Origin: Eunapius fragilis
Lineage: Eukaryota; Porifera; Demospongiae; Spongillida; Spongillidae
Length of the DNA: 64,000 nucleotides
NCBI GenBank assembly: GCA_963681505.1
Contig: OY811983.1
Span: 1,511,501-1,575,500 of the forward strand
Direction of reading: 5' to 3'
Part shown: piece by piece, positions 45,915-57,937 of the stretch
Numbering within the stretch: the first letter of the stretch is position 1
Layout: each line of letters opens with the position of its first letter
The notes under the pieces: model-generated
Database searches by the model: none
Told to the model about the DNA's origin: nothing
The model's input: the letters and a program-made list of their open reading frames with translations, nothing else
Program-made: the position numbers and the translations under genes

Positions 45915-47273
45915 CCACCAGGATGTCCCTAATCATGTTATGCCGAGTAACCACATCACCACCATACTTGCATTATTTATTTTACATACACTATGCACAA
46001 ATGCAACAATAACCAAACACAAGTCACAAAACAACATACAAACTCAAATGTATTCCTGATGACGGCAGGAAAGTCAGCACAAAATAGCCCTCACATTTGT
46101 CCTAACTAAATGGAGATTGAGCCGGCCATACAGTTCAGACAGAACCATAGATTTGGGCCTGGATGAAGACGTGGCTAGGCGAGAGGCCAACATGGAAAAC
46201 GCCTCCAAAGCCTCCTTCCCCCATGCTCCGTATGATTCCACTACCAGAGGGATACAGACCCATCCAAGATCACTACATTTAGCATCATTAGCCTCATGTT
46301 TTCGGAGCTCAGTGGCATTATTAATAAATGTGAATATACTTCCTTTTTTTTAACAAGAGTACATATTATTATTATTGATGTTCTTTTTTAATTGAAGATG
46401 TGATGTATGTATGTCAGCGAAATAATCACGTCTCCAATGATAGCTTTGTCAACAGGCATGTTGAATTGACCCCACGGCTACCAATAGTTATCATATTGAT
46501 CAAACACACATATGTTTATTATAAGCACTCCCTGTATAGATATATTCTAATGGATGCCACCACACAATGTATTAATCATCAGAGGGGAATACCTGCTGTG
46601 CATTATGTAATGTGGAGTAATGGTTCCTCACCTCCAGGTCATAGGGACTCCTCTGTATGTGCTGACCATCTATTGTGACTAGGAGTTGATGAGGACCAGG
46701 TGAGGGTGATGGTGTAGATACCATCTCATAAAATCACAAAGATGAACCCTTAGTACAAGCAATTGCAAGAGCTTTGCCTCCAGAGTGGTTCAGAGTACTG
46801 CTCAGTGATTTGTTGTTAATTGTACACAATATATGATATGCTGTAGGTACAAGGTACATGACTACTGTCAAAAAGACCACCCCCTTTTAATTCTCAGCTG
46901 AAGACAAGAAGTAAAGGGGTGTGGGAGGGTTAGATAAATGTGATGGCTGTGTCTTTTGGTTGGGCCTGAAAGAACACAAACTACTTACCCACCAGCTGCC
47001 TTATTAATAAATGCACAAACATATAAAAGGACTGCTATTGCTATCATTACAAACTCTCTGGTACTGTGTACCTTCAATATCAATATTATATCTATTTTTG
47101 TAGGTGTGGTTTATATACATGTAGGGTAATTTTTTTTTGTATAAGCAATGCTACCGGAATCAAATTTAAACAAAGAGTTGGTTGGGCCAATATTGATGAC
47201 ATTGATTAGTAAAACCAAAACATACAAAAAGCACATTAGTTTGTATCAGTCTGCACCACAAATGCATGCAATG
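45915..47273 (-). other. Relics: retrotransposon end, TRIM-NHL fragment 6, shared 3' flank
   Basis: 46085-46345, minus strand, reads CSDLGWVCIPLVVESYGAWG, MLASRLATSSSRPKS and LYGRLNLHLVR without stops, the same retrotransposon C-terminus as at 37921-38160. 46385-46735 is a decayed TRIM-NHL piece (NHL and filamin region). 46735-47273 repeats the 3' flank of copy 3. No functional gene is seen. Confidence 0.7.
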
Positions 47274-49450
47274 TCACAGAGTGTACTTCAGCACCTTATA
47301 ACTGTCATAATCTGGAACATAAACACTACCACTAATGGGATCTAGAGCAGCTTTACGTGGGTCAGTCAGGTTCCCTACTGTGCGGACCTTCTCTCCTTAG
47401 GAATCAAAGATGGTGAGACAGTTTCCATCACGCTCACTGACATAGCTATAACCATTTTCATCAACTACAACTCCTGATGGTTCCTTCACATCTCCATATG
47501 TTCTGATATGAGCTCCTTCAGGTGTGAAAACTTTGATGGTGTTTGAACCAGCAGCTGCAACATGAATGTTTCCTTGAGGGTCAAAGGACACACCCCATGG
47601 ATTTTTGAAACTGCTGGTACTGGAACCATTACCATCAATAGTCAGCACATGGCAGCCATCTGCAAATACTAGGATCCTGTTGTTACCATTGTCAGAAACA
47701 AGCACTCTGTGCTCTGAGTCAACAGCAACACCACATGGATGCACTAACTGTCCCTGACCTGATCCTTTCTCACCAAATGTACAGATCCTGTTGTAAGCTT
47801 CTGTATGCGATGATTACCCCAGTCAGCTACATACATCACATCTCCAAAGATGGCTATGGCAGCAGGCACAATGAACTGACCTTCATCGCTCCCACAGCTA
47901 CCAATAGTACTCTTCAGGTTACCACCTTGGTCAAATACATATATGCTATCATCATCACTCCCTACATAGATATCTCCATTCTCATGGATGGCAACACACA
48001 GTGGGTTACTCTTGGTAGGGAATACCTGCTGTGCATTATGTAATGTGGAGTAATGGTTCCTCACCTCCAGGTCATAGGGACTCCTCTGTATGTGCTGACC
48101 ATCTATTGTGACCAGGAGCTGGTGAGGACCAGCTGTTACGGGAGTGAGGGTGATGGTGTAGGTACCATCTCCATGGTCCTCCACATCTCCTGAAACAACT
48201 GGTCTATCGTGTGACTTGGGCCTCAGCTCAGCCTTCACATGCAGACCACCACATGAACATCTCTTGCCCTCTGATGTCTTGGCCTCCACTTTAACATGGT
48301 ACTTTATGTTGACCATTGGTACAGACTTAGAAGTAAATCCACAATGAAGGTTCACAACTTCACCAAATTCTGACAGCAATGTAGTAATTCTGCCTGTCTG
48401 TACAGTAGCTGATAAGGAGCCTTGTTGATTTGGAGTGAGGGATACCTTCTCAGCCTTATTGAGGGTGAACTTCAGTTGAGTAGGTAATACACCTCTGAGA
48501 GCTATCACCTCATGGTCAGTGTGGGTCTGGAGGATGTGGGAGGTCACTTCAGTGTAGCGACCAATGTCCTGTTGTATATTTTCAAACTGCTCCATCTGAA
48601 GGGTCAGAGAAGTGGTCTTGGAGAGTGCGATGGTTTCTAACTCCAACAGCAGCACTTTCTTCCTTTCCTCCAACGTCTCAACCAGTTGCTTGAAGGCCTG
48701 TAAGATGGTCAGTTCAGCTTTCTGTTTGGAGATCTCCACTTGCTGTATCATCTTCTTGTTGGCCTCAATGGCACCACCAAATGTTGACACAACCTCTCCT
48801 GCATGTACAAGTGTCTCTCTCATTTCCTCTCGATAAGCCTCTGCTACAGTAGGCAGCTCTGCAGTGTTGTGGCCTTTGTGAACTAGCAGAGCACAGAGCT
48901 GGCAGATGGGACTGCTACAAGTGCTACAGTAGAAATCTAACTCCAGGTTCTTGTGCTTTGGATGAGAGCAGTGATGATGCTCCTTTGGTTTCATGAGTGT
49001 TGGTAACAGCATGGCTGACTCCTTGTCCAGACCTACCACACTGTGGTGGACCAGCTGTGGAGCTCGACTGTGACATTCTTGGCCACTTTTGCATATGAAG
49101 GCGTGGCACGAGCAACAGAACGCAACTGCAGGATCTGTGCATCCTTTAACACAAAAGGTACAATCCACCATCTTGGTGCTACTGGAAAACATGGACATGT
49201 ACTCAGCAACCTTCACCTCAAACCCAAGATGGAGGTTTTGAGGGAGAACACTGCCTCCACCCACAGGAATGGGAACATCTCTTCTACAGGTGGGACACTG
49301 AAAGCTTTGCTGAGGTCCAACCTTCTCCATTTCCTTGTGAAGGCATTGGCAGCAGAAGGTATGCAGACATGGCAGTACTCTTGGGTCAGTGAAGGGATTA
49401 GAGCACACCTGGCAGGTCACCTGATGTGGAAGGGAAGCCTTTGCACTCAT
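47274..49450 (-). pseudogene. TRIM-NHL copy 4, frameshift and nonsense
   Basis: Full length by comparison with copies 1 and 2 but broken twice. Around 47785, a 10-base deletion after IQKLTTG shifts the frame within the NHL propeller. At 47398-47400 the glutamine codon of FDPQG has become TAA. RING, B-boxes, coiled coil and filamin domain (47744-49450, 568 codons) remain open, so a truncated RBCC-filamin protein without a complete propeller is possible. The RING zinc ligands are intact. Copies 3 and 4, with their preceding relic fragments, form two directly repeated units about 5.2 kb apart. Confidence 0.85.
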
Positions 49451-51468
49451 TCTACAGATAAAATGATACAGTAAGTATTGTTGGGCCCGAATTCAAAGAC
49501 ACAGTGTATCGTAACTAAATGTGCCTCATTGTGTTAGTCATATGATAGCTATCAATTAATTTTCGAGTGTGAACATGTGCAGTAATGGGATGGTGTGTTT
49601 GTTACCTGGTTAAATTACCTTCGCGGGGGGGGGGGGGGGGCATGGGCCTTGTGGTCACAAAATAGGGGGCGGGGCACAATAGAGGATGGAGGGTAATAAC
49701 TATTATGTAACATGCAACTTGATTCATAATATTTTATTACGATGAAATCATGTGTTGGAGGTAAGTAATTAACTCTTCAATGTGGTTCCAAAGCTATGTT
49801 CTGGAAGAAGGCTGCCCGTATATTTATATATTTTTTGGGGTGGCTGGGTGGGGCTCCGATAGTAACTAAAGTGTGTGTGGTTCCAAAATTTACTACATTT
49901 ATCAATGAAACCGGTCGCGAGTTGCCACACCCACTTATGAACGCTTTAGAGAGAGAACAACGAGGCGCCTTGGGGTTCTCAGTTGCAAGCACATGGTTCA
50001 AATAACATCCAGCCTACGGCACTGATAACATTCTTGGCTGATAATTAAATTCCTGCTGCTCACGAACGTAATATCTCATCCATTACGTCGTAGACAGAAA
50101 TGGAGAGAAAATGGGACTGGGTCCGAGAAACGGACACTACAAAAGCACATGGTTTATAAATTATAACTTATATGACTTGAACCAACCGAACGTGTAAGTG
50201 GTTTTCATACTTGGCCCTCCCAGCCCTAAATTTTCACATCGCCACTGCTCAGTTAACAGCTGCACAAAACTATGATATCAACGGTTACGCGAACTCAAGT
50301 AACGTACGGATTTAACAGGGGCGGCGGAAGCTTATCATATTTAGGGGCTAAATTAACGAACGATAATTATTTCATGACCACATGAATTTCGTTACAAAGC
50401 ACCAGAAAACTACAGTACCAAAGTATCTGATGCGTTCGTCGTTAGTAGTGGAGAATTCAACGACAACATCAGTGGCGTTAGTGTCTAATGTACTGGGACC
50501 TCCTCTCGGGGTACATTTGCCTACCGCGGTGCTTAGAAAATAAATTTATCCACGTTCAGCCAGTTTAACATTTGACAGTGTACAGGTCCTTTAGAGCTTA
50601 GCCCGAAATTGTCAAAATATAATTCTTCTTCTTTGCTCCTAAACCAGGGTTTGAAAGTGAAACTATTACAGTCTTTCCCCGTTAGTAGCGCACTCGTTAG
50701 TAGCGCATTCCCTCGTTAGATGTATTTAAAATTATATTCATGGTTGATGCGGGTACCACACATTATCTATGTCTACAATGTGCAATCTATGCCTTAAGTA
50801 TGGTAGTAGCGCAGGGCACAAACGTGGCGCTACTAACGGGGAAGACTGTAGCGTGGTTTCTATGTAATCTCTGTACTAACTACGCGTACCGCGATCGAAT
50901 ACATGTAGCTTCACTTTGACGCTCTGGCTTGAGTCTGCTCGGGACCAGAGAAAAAGAATTAGAGCCTGGGAATTCGGGCCAAGCTCTAAACGACTAGCAT
51001 GCATGTTAAACTGGCAGAACGTGAATAACTGTACACAGCGGTTACCGGTAGGCAGATGTATCCCCGGGAGGGCGCCAGGTACATTAGGCTTATTAATGGA
51101 GTACATGTACTTATATACGGCAGCATATCATCGTCCGATCGATCGCTAAATTTGGGGGGGGGGGGGCTAAAGCCCCCCTTGACCCCCCCTTCCGTCGCCC
51201 CTGTTCAATCGTTTGCTATCACGCGACTGTAACTTACCTAATGTGTATTTAGCAGGAATAGAATGTTTAGGCTACACAGTCTACTGTTTCGGATTCTCGC
51301 ACTCGTTTCAGGTAGGTACTAGCTAGGTCCAGGTGCCATCTGTTAGAGCATCGATCTAATATTAATATTACATTACTGTTATGACGTCACACGTTTATCA
51401 TGGTTATATTACGTTTATCATTTATCATAGACATTATATTACAATGCCAACAAGGACTTTTGATCAAA
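49451..51468. other. Intergenic between TRIM-NHL copy 4 and KCNT
   Basis: No gene seen. A MITE-like element with CAGGGGCGG-type ends occupies 50316-51202. 50100-50170 has the GGGACTGGGTCCGAG block of the 9-4-9 hairpin family. A run of about 18 G lies at 49625-49640. Similarity to the other TRIM-NHL flanks ends within 35 bp of the copy 4 start. The KCNT promoter should lie in the last few hundred bases; no TATA box stands out. Confidence 0.6.
50316..51202. mobile_element. MITE-like element with CAGGGGCGG ends (III)
   Basis: CAGGGGCGGCGGAAG at 50316 and the reverse complement of CAGGGGCGACGGAAG at 51202 form the ends of an 887 bp element. A G run lies about 40 bp inside the right end, mirroring the C run near the left end of elements I and II. 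Flanks TTTAA and TTCAA may be an imperfect 5 bp duplication. No transposase frame. Confidence 0.6.
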
Positions 51469-54400
51469 ATGACTACAAATGAACACGGTTCTTCTAGCAC
51501 AGTGCGCAACCGCAGGAAGGCGCAAGACGAGAAGGAAGAGGAACCTGACGTAAACGGGTACGATTTTCCGTTTCCCAGCGAGCAGCGGGAGAACAGAGAA
51601 CGCAGCTTCGGTATTGCCAACGTCTTGGAAGAGTTATTTTATGCCGACCGGTACGTCCAAGCCGCTCGCAACGAGGCGTACGGACTACAGGAGATAGGAT
51701 GGGTTTGACCCGTATTTGTCTGTTGACCACAGCTCTCAAGAGGATGTTGACCACTCTGTCCGGGGCGACAAGAAACTGCGCGAAAGGCTACTATTCCTGA
51801 GTTTGTCTAACAGCAGAGTGGGTAAGAAAGAGTGCCCCCCCCCCCCCCCCCCCCCCCTCCCCCCTTCCCCCTCCATTTTCCCCCCGACTCTTGCTGTTAC
51901 ATTGAGTATCGTGCCAAAGGAATAAGGATTCGCTTTGCAAGGTTCCTGCTATACCTGTCTGGTTGCCTGCTCTACGTTGCCGAGGCTGCGATATGTGACG
52001 TCTACCATGGGCAGGGAAGGAGCGAGTGTACAAACTCGTCCCTACCAAGCTGTGATGAATACGAACGTTATAGAGTTCTTGTTCTTGTCATACCTGCCTG
52101 CAGACCCTTTGGAATCTGGGTAGCGCAGGTATGTACCCTCCTCCTCCCCCCCTCTGATATTTCAGCTCTCTTTCCAAAGTTAACCATAGCCTTCCTTGTT
52201 CTGTTGGACAGTCTGCTTATCCTGTATAGTAAACTGATCGTCAGTGTAAGTTTATGAGTTGAAGAAGAATGTTGGGGGAAGAGACCCAGGTTGGTTAATT
52301 AAATTAATTAAGGGTGTGAAGACCTCATGTATCCCATGGCCTATCACCTTGGGCACATAGCCCATCTTCACCCCTTTGTTCCTCATGTACTGTCACAACT
52401 ACTGTGAACATGTGAAGAGATGATGTTCATTTGTGTGTGGCTTTCCCTGAGAGAAGCTTAGAAGCATATCTGCATGAAGAGGATGTGTTTATCAAGGGAG
52501 TGCCCCTTCTGCCACCTGTCATTTCAAGGCCAGCAAATGAAGGCTCCGCCCACTGCTTTCCTAATGGGGCAGTCACATTTGAAGAGGGAGTAGCAGACTC
52601 TTAGGAAATAAAAAAAGTATTTTTTTGCATGACGTATCATGCATGGGCACTCTTGCATATGTCTGCATACTCACTCAGTGGTGGCATACATACATCTCCA
52701 GGGTAACCACTGCTTATCTTGCTGGAGAGTGCTGGACTTCCCCCTTGTAGTCTCCTTCTCTGTCAGTGGCACCTTCTTGGCTACAGTGAGTATGCTCCAC
52801 CCCCAACCTCTCCACCCCCTTGGAGACCACACCCCTTTTCCTACACAGGTCCTCTACCCTCCGATCTTGCGGCAGCTGTTCGTTCCCTCGTTCCTCCTGT
52901 GCTGGCCCGCGGGGTACGTTCTGAGGGGGGCCATAGTGCAGTTGGCCCAGAGGACCACCATAAGGCAGTCCAACTCTGTGTTCAGGGTCAAAGCAGTTAA
53001 CCTGGCCATCACCTGCATCAACTTCCTGTTTACATGGTAAAAAATCACATGGTAGTCATGTGACTATGCAGGGTTTCATTGAAGGGGGGAGGGGGGGGGG
53101 GGCATTTGCTTCCTCGTTTTGACAAATTAGGACACAGCCATCAGCATAAAAAGTCCCATTAAACTTTTGCTCCTCCCCCTCCCAAGGTGTATGAAACCCT
53201 GTCTATGTGAGATCACTGCTGTTATCATGTCTTGCTCCTTCCCTAGCATGTTTCTATATCACCATTTCGACCGGATTGGTAAACATATTGATGTCTTTAA
53301 CTCGCTGTGGTTCTTAGTGGTAACTATGGCAACTGTTGGCTATGGTGACGTGTCTCCTACTCACTGGATGGGGAAGATCCTGGTTATCTTGTTCATAATT
53401 GGAATAATCTTGTTCCTGCCCACTCAGCTGCAAGGTCTGTACGAAGCCTTCAGGGTGCACAAGATGTTGTACAACTCCTTCAGCAAGGCTGACTCATCTC
53501 CACACATTGTCTTGTGCTTCAGAGACATCAACGTCTTAATTCTCAGGAATTTTCTTGCTGAGTTCTACAATGACCCCAAAAACCATGTGAGCATATATAC
53601 TGACCAGTTCTTGTGCGGTAGATTTCAATTTGGAGAATTATTGTTTGTCTTCATCATTTACACCCCTCCCTCATCCACACTCCATGCCTCTCCTCCACAC
53701 CCCTCCTCCACACCTCTTTCCTCCACACCCCTCCTCACCTCCACACCCCTACCCCTCTTCCTCCACACCCTCCTCCACACCTCTCCTCCACACCCCTCCT
53801 CTCCTCCACACTCCTTACCCCTCCTCCCCTCCACACCCCTCCTCCACACCCTGTAGTATACCAAATGTGTACTTCTTGTGGAGAATGAGCCGCCACCTTT
53901 GGTACAGACCTACCTCTACCACCCTGTGTGGAGTAGAAGAATATCGATCATCAGAGGTTCACCACTCAGTATGTCTGACCTGGCAAGAGCAAGGTAAGTG
54001 TGTGTAAGTGTGTGTGTGTGTGAGTGTGTGTGAGTGTGTGTGCACTATGAGGGTGGCATATGATGGGGCCATGAGATCTCTTTTCCTTCCTATCAGTCTG
54101 GACAGTGCTGAGGCATGTTTCCTGCGTTCAGTACGAAGTGAAGTTGACCCAGATGCTGCTGTTAGTACTCACCCCACCCCTCCTTCCTTCTTATGGTCCC
54201 TCCTCCCTGTTCCCCCCGCCTGGCCGCCATGGTCCCTCCTCTCCCACCCCCACCCCTCCCCCTCCTCCCTTCTAATGGCCCCTTCTCCCCCCCCCAGACA
54301 CTCCTCCCCAGACCCAGACCCCCATCTAATGGTCCTCCCCTCTACAGGACAGGTACACTGTGATGAGTGCTTGGTCCATCAAAGGGTACGCCCCTCGCTG

Positions 54401-57400
54401 CAAGCTACATGTTCAAGTGCTCAAGCTACAGAACAAGTCCTTCCTCGGGATGGCAGGTGGGGGGGAGAAAGATATATATATATATATATATGGAAGGAGG
54501 GAGAGTATGTATCTGCATGATCTCTACATCAGCCATTGTGCTATATATAGCAGACAGACATCAGATCAGCCATTGTGCTATATATAGCTGACAGATATCA
54601 GCCATTGTGCTATATAGCTGACATACATCAGCCATTGTGCTATATATAGCTGACAGATATCAGCCATTGTGCTATATATATAAATTCACCATTGCACTTT
54701 CTAGATTACATGCATTCAAATTTTAACCCTCTCACTCCTCTGATCTCCCTCCCATGTCCACTCCAGACAGTGTCCTGTGTGAGAGAGAGCTAACAGCTGC
54801 CCTTATGGCCAGTAACAGCAGATGTCCTGGGGCATCCACGTTGGTTACCTTACTGCTCCACACAGTGAAGCCAAGGTTAGCCTGACCAGGGGAGGTGGGG
54901 GTGGTTCCCCTATCCCACCCCTTCCTGCCCTAGAGGCGGCATTGGTATAGGAGGTAGATCCTCTGTTGCCATGGTGCCCTATGAACAAACACAGTATTCT
55001 CCTAATTCTCCATGATCGTATGTTTTTTTTTTTTTTTCTCTTTTAACCCTCTAATAGCTCGGTGAGCAAGGTCAGAAAAAGTAGCTCAGAAGATTACGAA
55101 ACCTACAAGCGATGCACCATATATGGAGTGTACGACGTCAGACTTGGTGAGAGCAAGCACCTGCACCGCTTTGTGGGCAAGAACTTCCTCTACACGGCCG
55201 TGGTGGCCTTCAGACTGTACGGCATGACCCTGCTGGGGGTGAAGCGCGGGGGCAATGACCCCAACGTCAGACTGAACCCGGGCCTGAAGCACGTGCTGGA
55301 GGCAGGGGACACCTGCTACTACATGTGGCACACCAGGGAGGAGTACACCTCCATCAGCCCCGCCAAGGTGGCGGCTCCGGAGGACCTGAACTATGCCCTG
55401 AAGCAGACCTCTGCCAACGTGGCGATGATCGCGTTTGCCATGTCGGGCATCAATCCGGCGGAGCTGGGGAGGAGGACATCTCTTGAGGACACCCCGAGGG
55501 TCGAGGGCGACGGTTGGGACGTTGCAGCTGCTGCTGCTGCTGCCAATGAAACGGCCACTCCCTCCGAGCAGGGCAAAGACGCACCCCATGGCCCTGAGCT
55601 GCAAAGGCAAAGGGGGCTTCAGCTGTTTAGATATCATTCCAACATTGACCGCTCGGCCAATCCTGTCGTGAAGGTGCACCTTAGGTCGGACAGCAATGGT
55701 GGTGAGGACGCGTCACAGCACTCCACTGCGGAGGGGGAGTGCCCGGTTCCCAGACCACATTTTGGAGGGGCGGACAATGTTGGTGGTGGCATGCATGATA
55801 GTCCGAATGACTTTGTTTGGGTGGAAATGGAGCCAAGACAATCAGGCCACCTTGTCACCACCACTGCTGATCACCATCACTCTCACACAAGTACAGGTAA
55901 TGGACATTCAGTGTGAACATCCCTTTTATGGTGTTTGACTTCCTGCATTTTAGCTATAGGGAGCATTTCCAGCCTTGATGGAGGCAGGGCTAGTGGGAGG
56001 TACCACAGCCCTGAGGACGAAGAAGTGAGTGTTTGAAACCTTATTATCTCTACCACTGTTATGATCTTCTTCATCCTCTTCCCTCCTCCCCTCTCCCATC
56101 TCACTCTTTTCACCCCTCTCCCCTCTCACCCCTCCCCCTTGCAAGGAGATCATAGTGGAGGTGGATGACTCAGAGGAAGAAGCCAGACTGGAGGAGCTGG
56201 CTGTGGGCAGGGTCGGGAACGTTGAAGAGGAACATGTTGGACTGGATGAACCTGATGGTCCTGTTCCATTACCAGCTTCTATGGACCAGTTTGCTAAGGA
56301 CACTCTTCCAGTCATCCCCTATTGTGGGTTTGAACCCCTTGTGTGCCACCTTATGAGAGAGAAACGAACAACGAACGTTATAAGGCTGGACCAGGTAGAG
56401 ACTGTGTCCCTGTGATGCCATTACACACACCAAGCCTATTCCTACCTATTCCCCTTATACACTTCTCCCCTATCCCCCCACTGCCACCTCCCCTCCCATC
56501 TCCTTCTCACCACCTCTCCCTCACCACCACCTCTCCCTCCCATCTTCCTCACCACCCCTCTCCCTCCCATCTCCCTCACCACCTCTCCCTCCCATCTCCC
56601 TCACCACCTCTCCCTCCCATCTCCCTCACCACCTTTCCCTCCCATCTCCCTCACCACCTCTCCCTCCCATCTCCCTCACCACCTCTCCCTCCCATCTCCC
56701 TTACCACCTCTCCCTCCCATCTCCCTCACCACCTCTCCCTCCCATCTCCCTCACCACCTTTCCCTCCCATCTCCCTCACCCCCTCTCCCTCCCATCTCCC
56801 TCACCCCCTCTCCCTCCCATCTCCCTCACCACCTCTCCCTCCCATCTCCCTCACCACCTCTCCCTCCCATCTCCCTCACCCCCTCTCCCACCCATCTCCC
56901 TCACCACCTCTCCCTCCCATCTCCCTCACCACCTCTCCCTCCCATCTCCCTCACCACCTTTCCCTCCCATCTCCCTCACCACCTCTCCCTCTCCCTCCTC
57001 CCTCCCTTCTCTCCCTCCCTCCTCTCAAATCTCTCCACCTCTTCCTCCTCCCATCTCTCCTACCCTGCACATTTCCCCCCCAATACAAAGGGAGACAGGA
57101 GTACTGTTGGAGCGTCCCCTCAGTACTGGCAGGAAGGGGCGGTCATCATCTATGCTGACATGGCTGACGTTGAGCTCTACCACTTCATCCTTCCCCTGAG
57201 GGCCCACTACCTGGCTGTGAAGGACCTAAAACCAATCGTACTGCTGCTGGGGAATGAGTAAGTGGTGTGTGTATGATTGTGTGTGTGTGACTGGTGACTC
57301 TCTCAAGACCTTCAGATGCCTTCCTAAGTTCAATTGCTTCTGTTCCTATGGTTTTCTACCAGGTGGGGAGCTTGTTAAGGTATGTAGGTGAGGGGAGGAG

Positions 57401-57846
57401 GAGGGGAGGCAAACAAAAGGGAACCTTAGCTTCTCTTGTGGAAATCATTTGGTTGGTGGCCTCCAGTATAGATGACTGGATGAAAGCTGGCATATTGAAG
57501 GCTGACTGCCTTGTTGTCTTGGCAACGCTGGGTCGTCCTGGTCAAGACAATGGCTCCAGTGACAAAGAGAATGAGTACATGATCGATGCAGAGCGTATGA
57601 TGGCGGTGTTGGATATAGTCAAGTGAGGAGGGAGACATGGGGGCGTGTGGTGTGTCCGTTGTGTGATGCGCAGACACACGTTTGCCACACAGGCTGTTTC
57701 CCACCATGAGGGTTACCACGGAGATAGTGTATGCACTCAACACAAGGTTTATGCTATTGTCTTCATGTGATCACAGCATTGTCCGGCACTTCATACAACT
57801 AGTACGTGCAACTGCGTTTTATTTTTACCATCAAATGGCACTTGCA

Positions 57847-57937
<91 letters not shown>

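Noticed and set aside
51651..51732. KCNT exon 1 reading on to the TGA at 51706 as a short separate gene
   Set aside because: A GTACGT donor and a CCACAG acceptor remove 82 bp and restore the channel frame, so an intron explains it better than a frameshift.
56343..57158. 271-codon Pro/Ser/His-rich frame
   Set aside because: Reads from KCNT exon 14 into a 25 bp pyrimidine minisatellite in the following intron.
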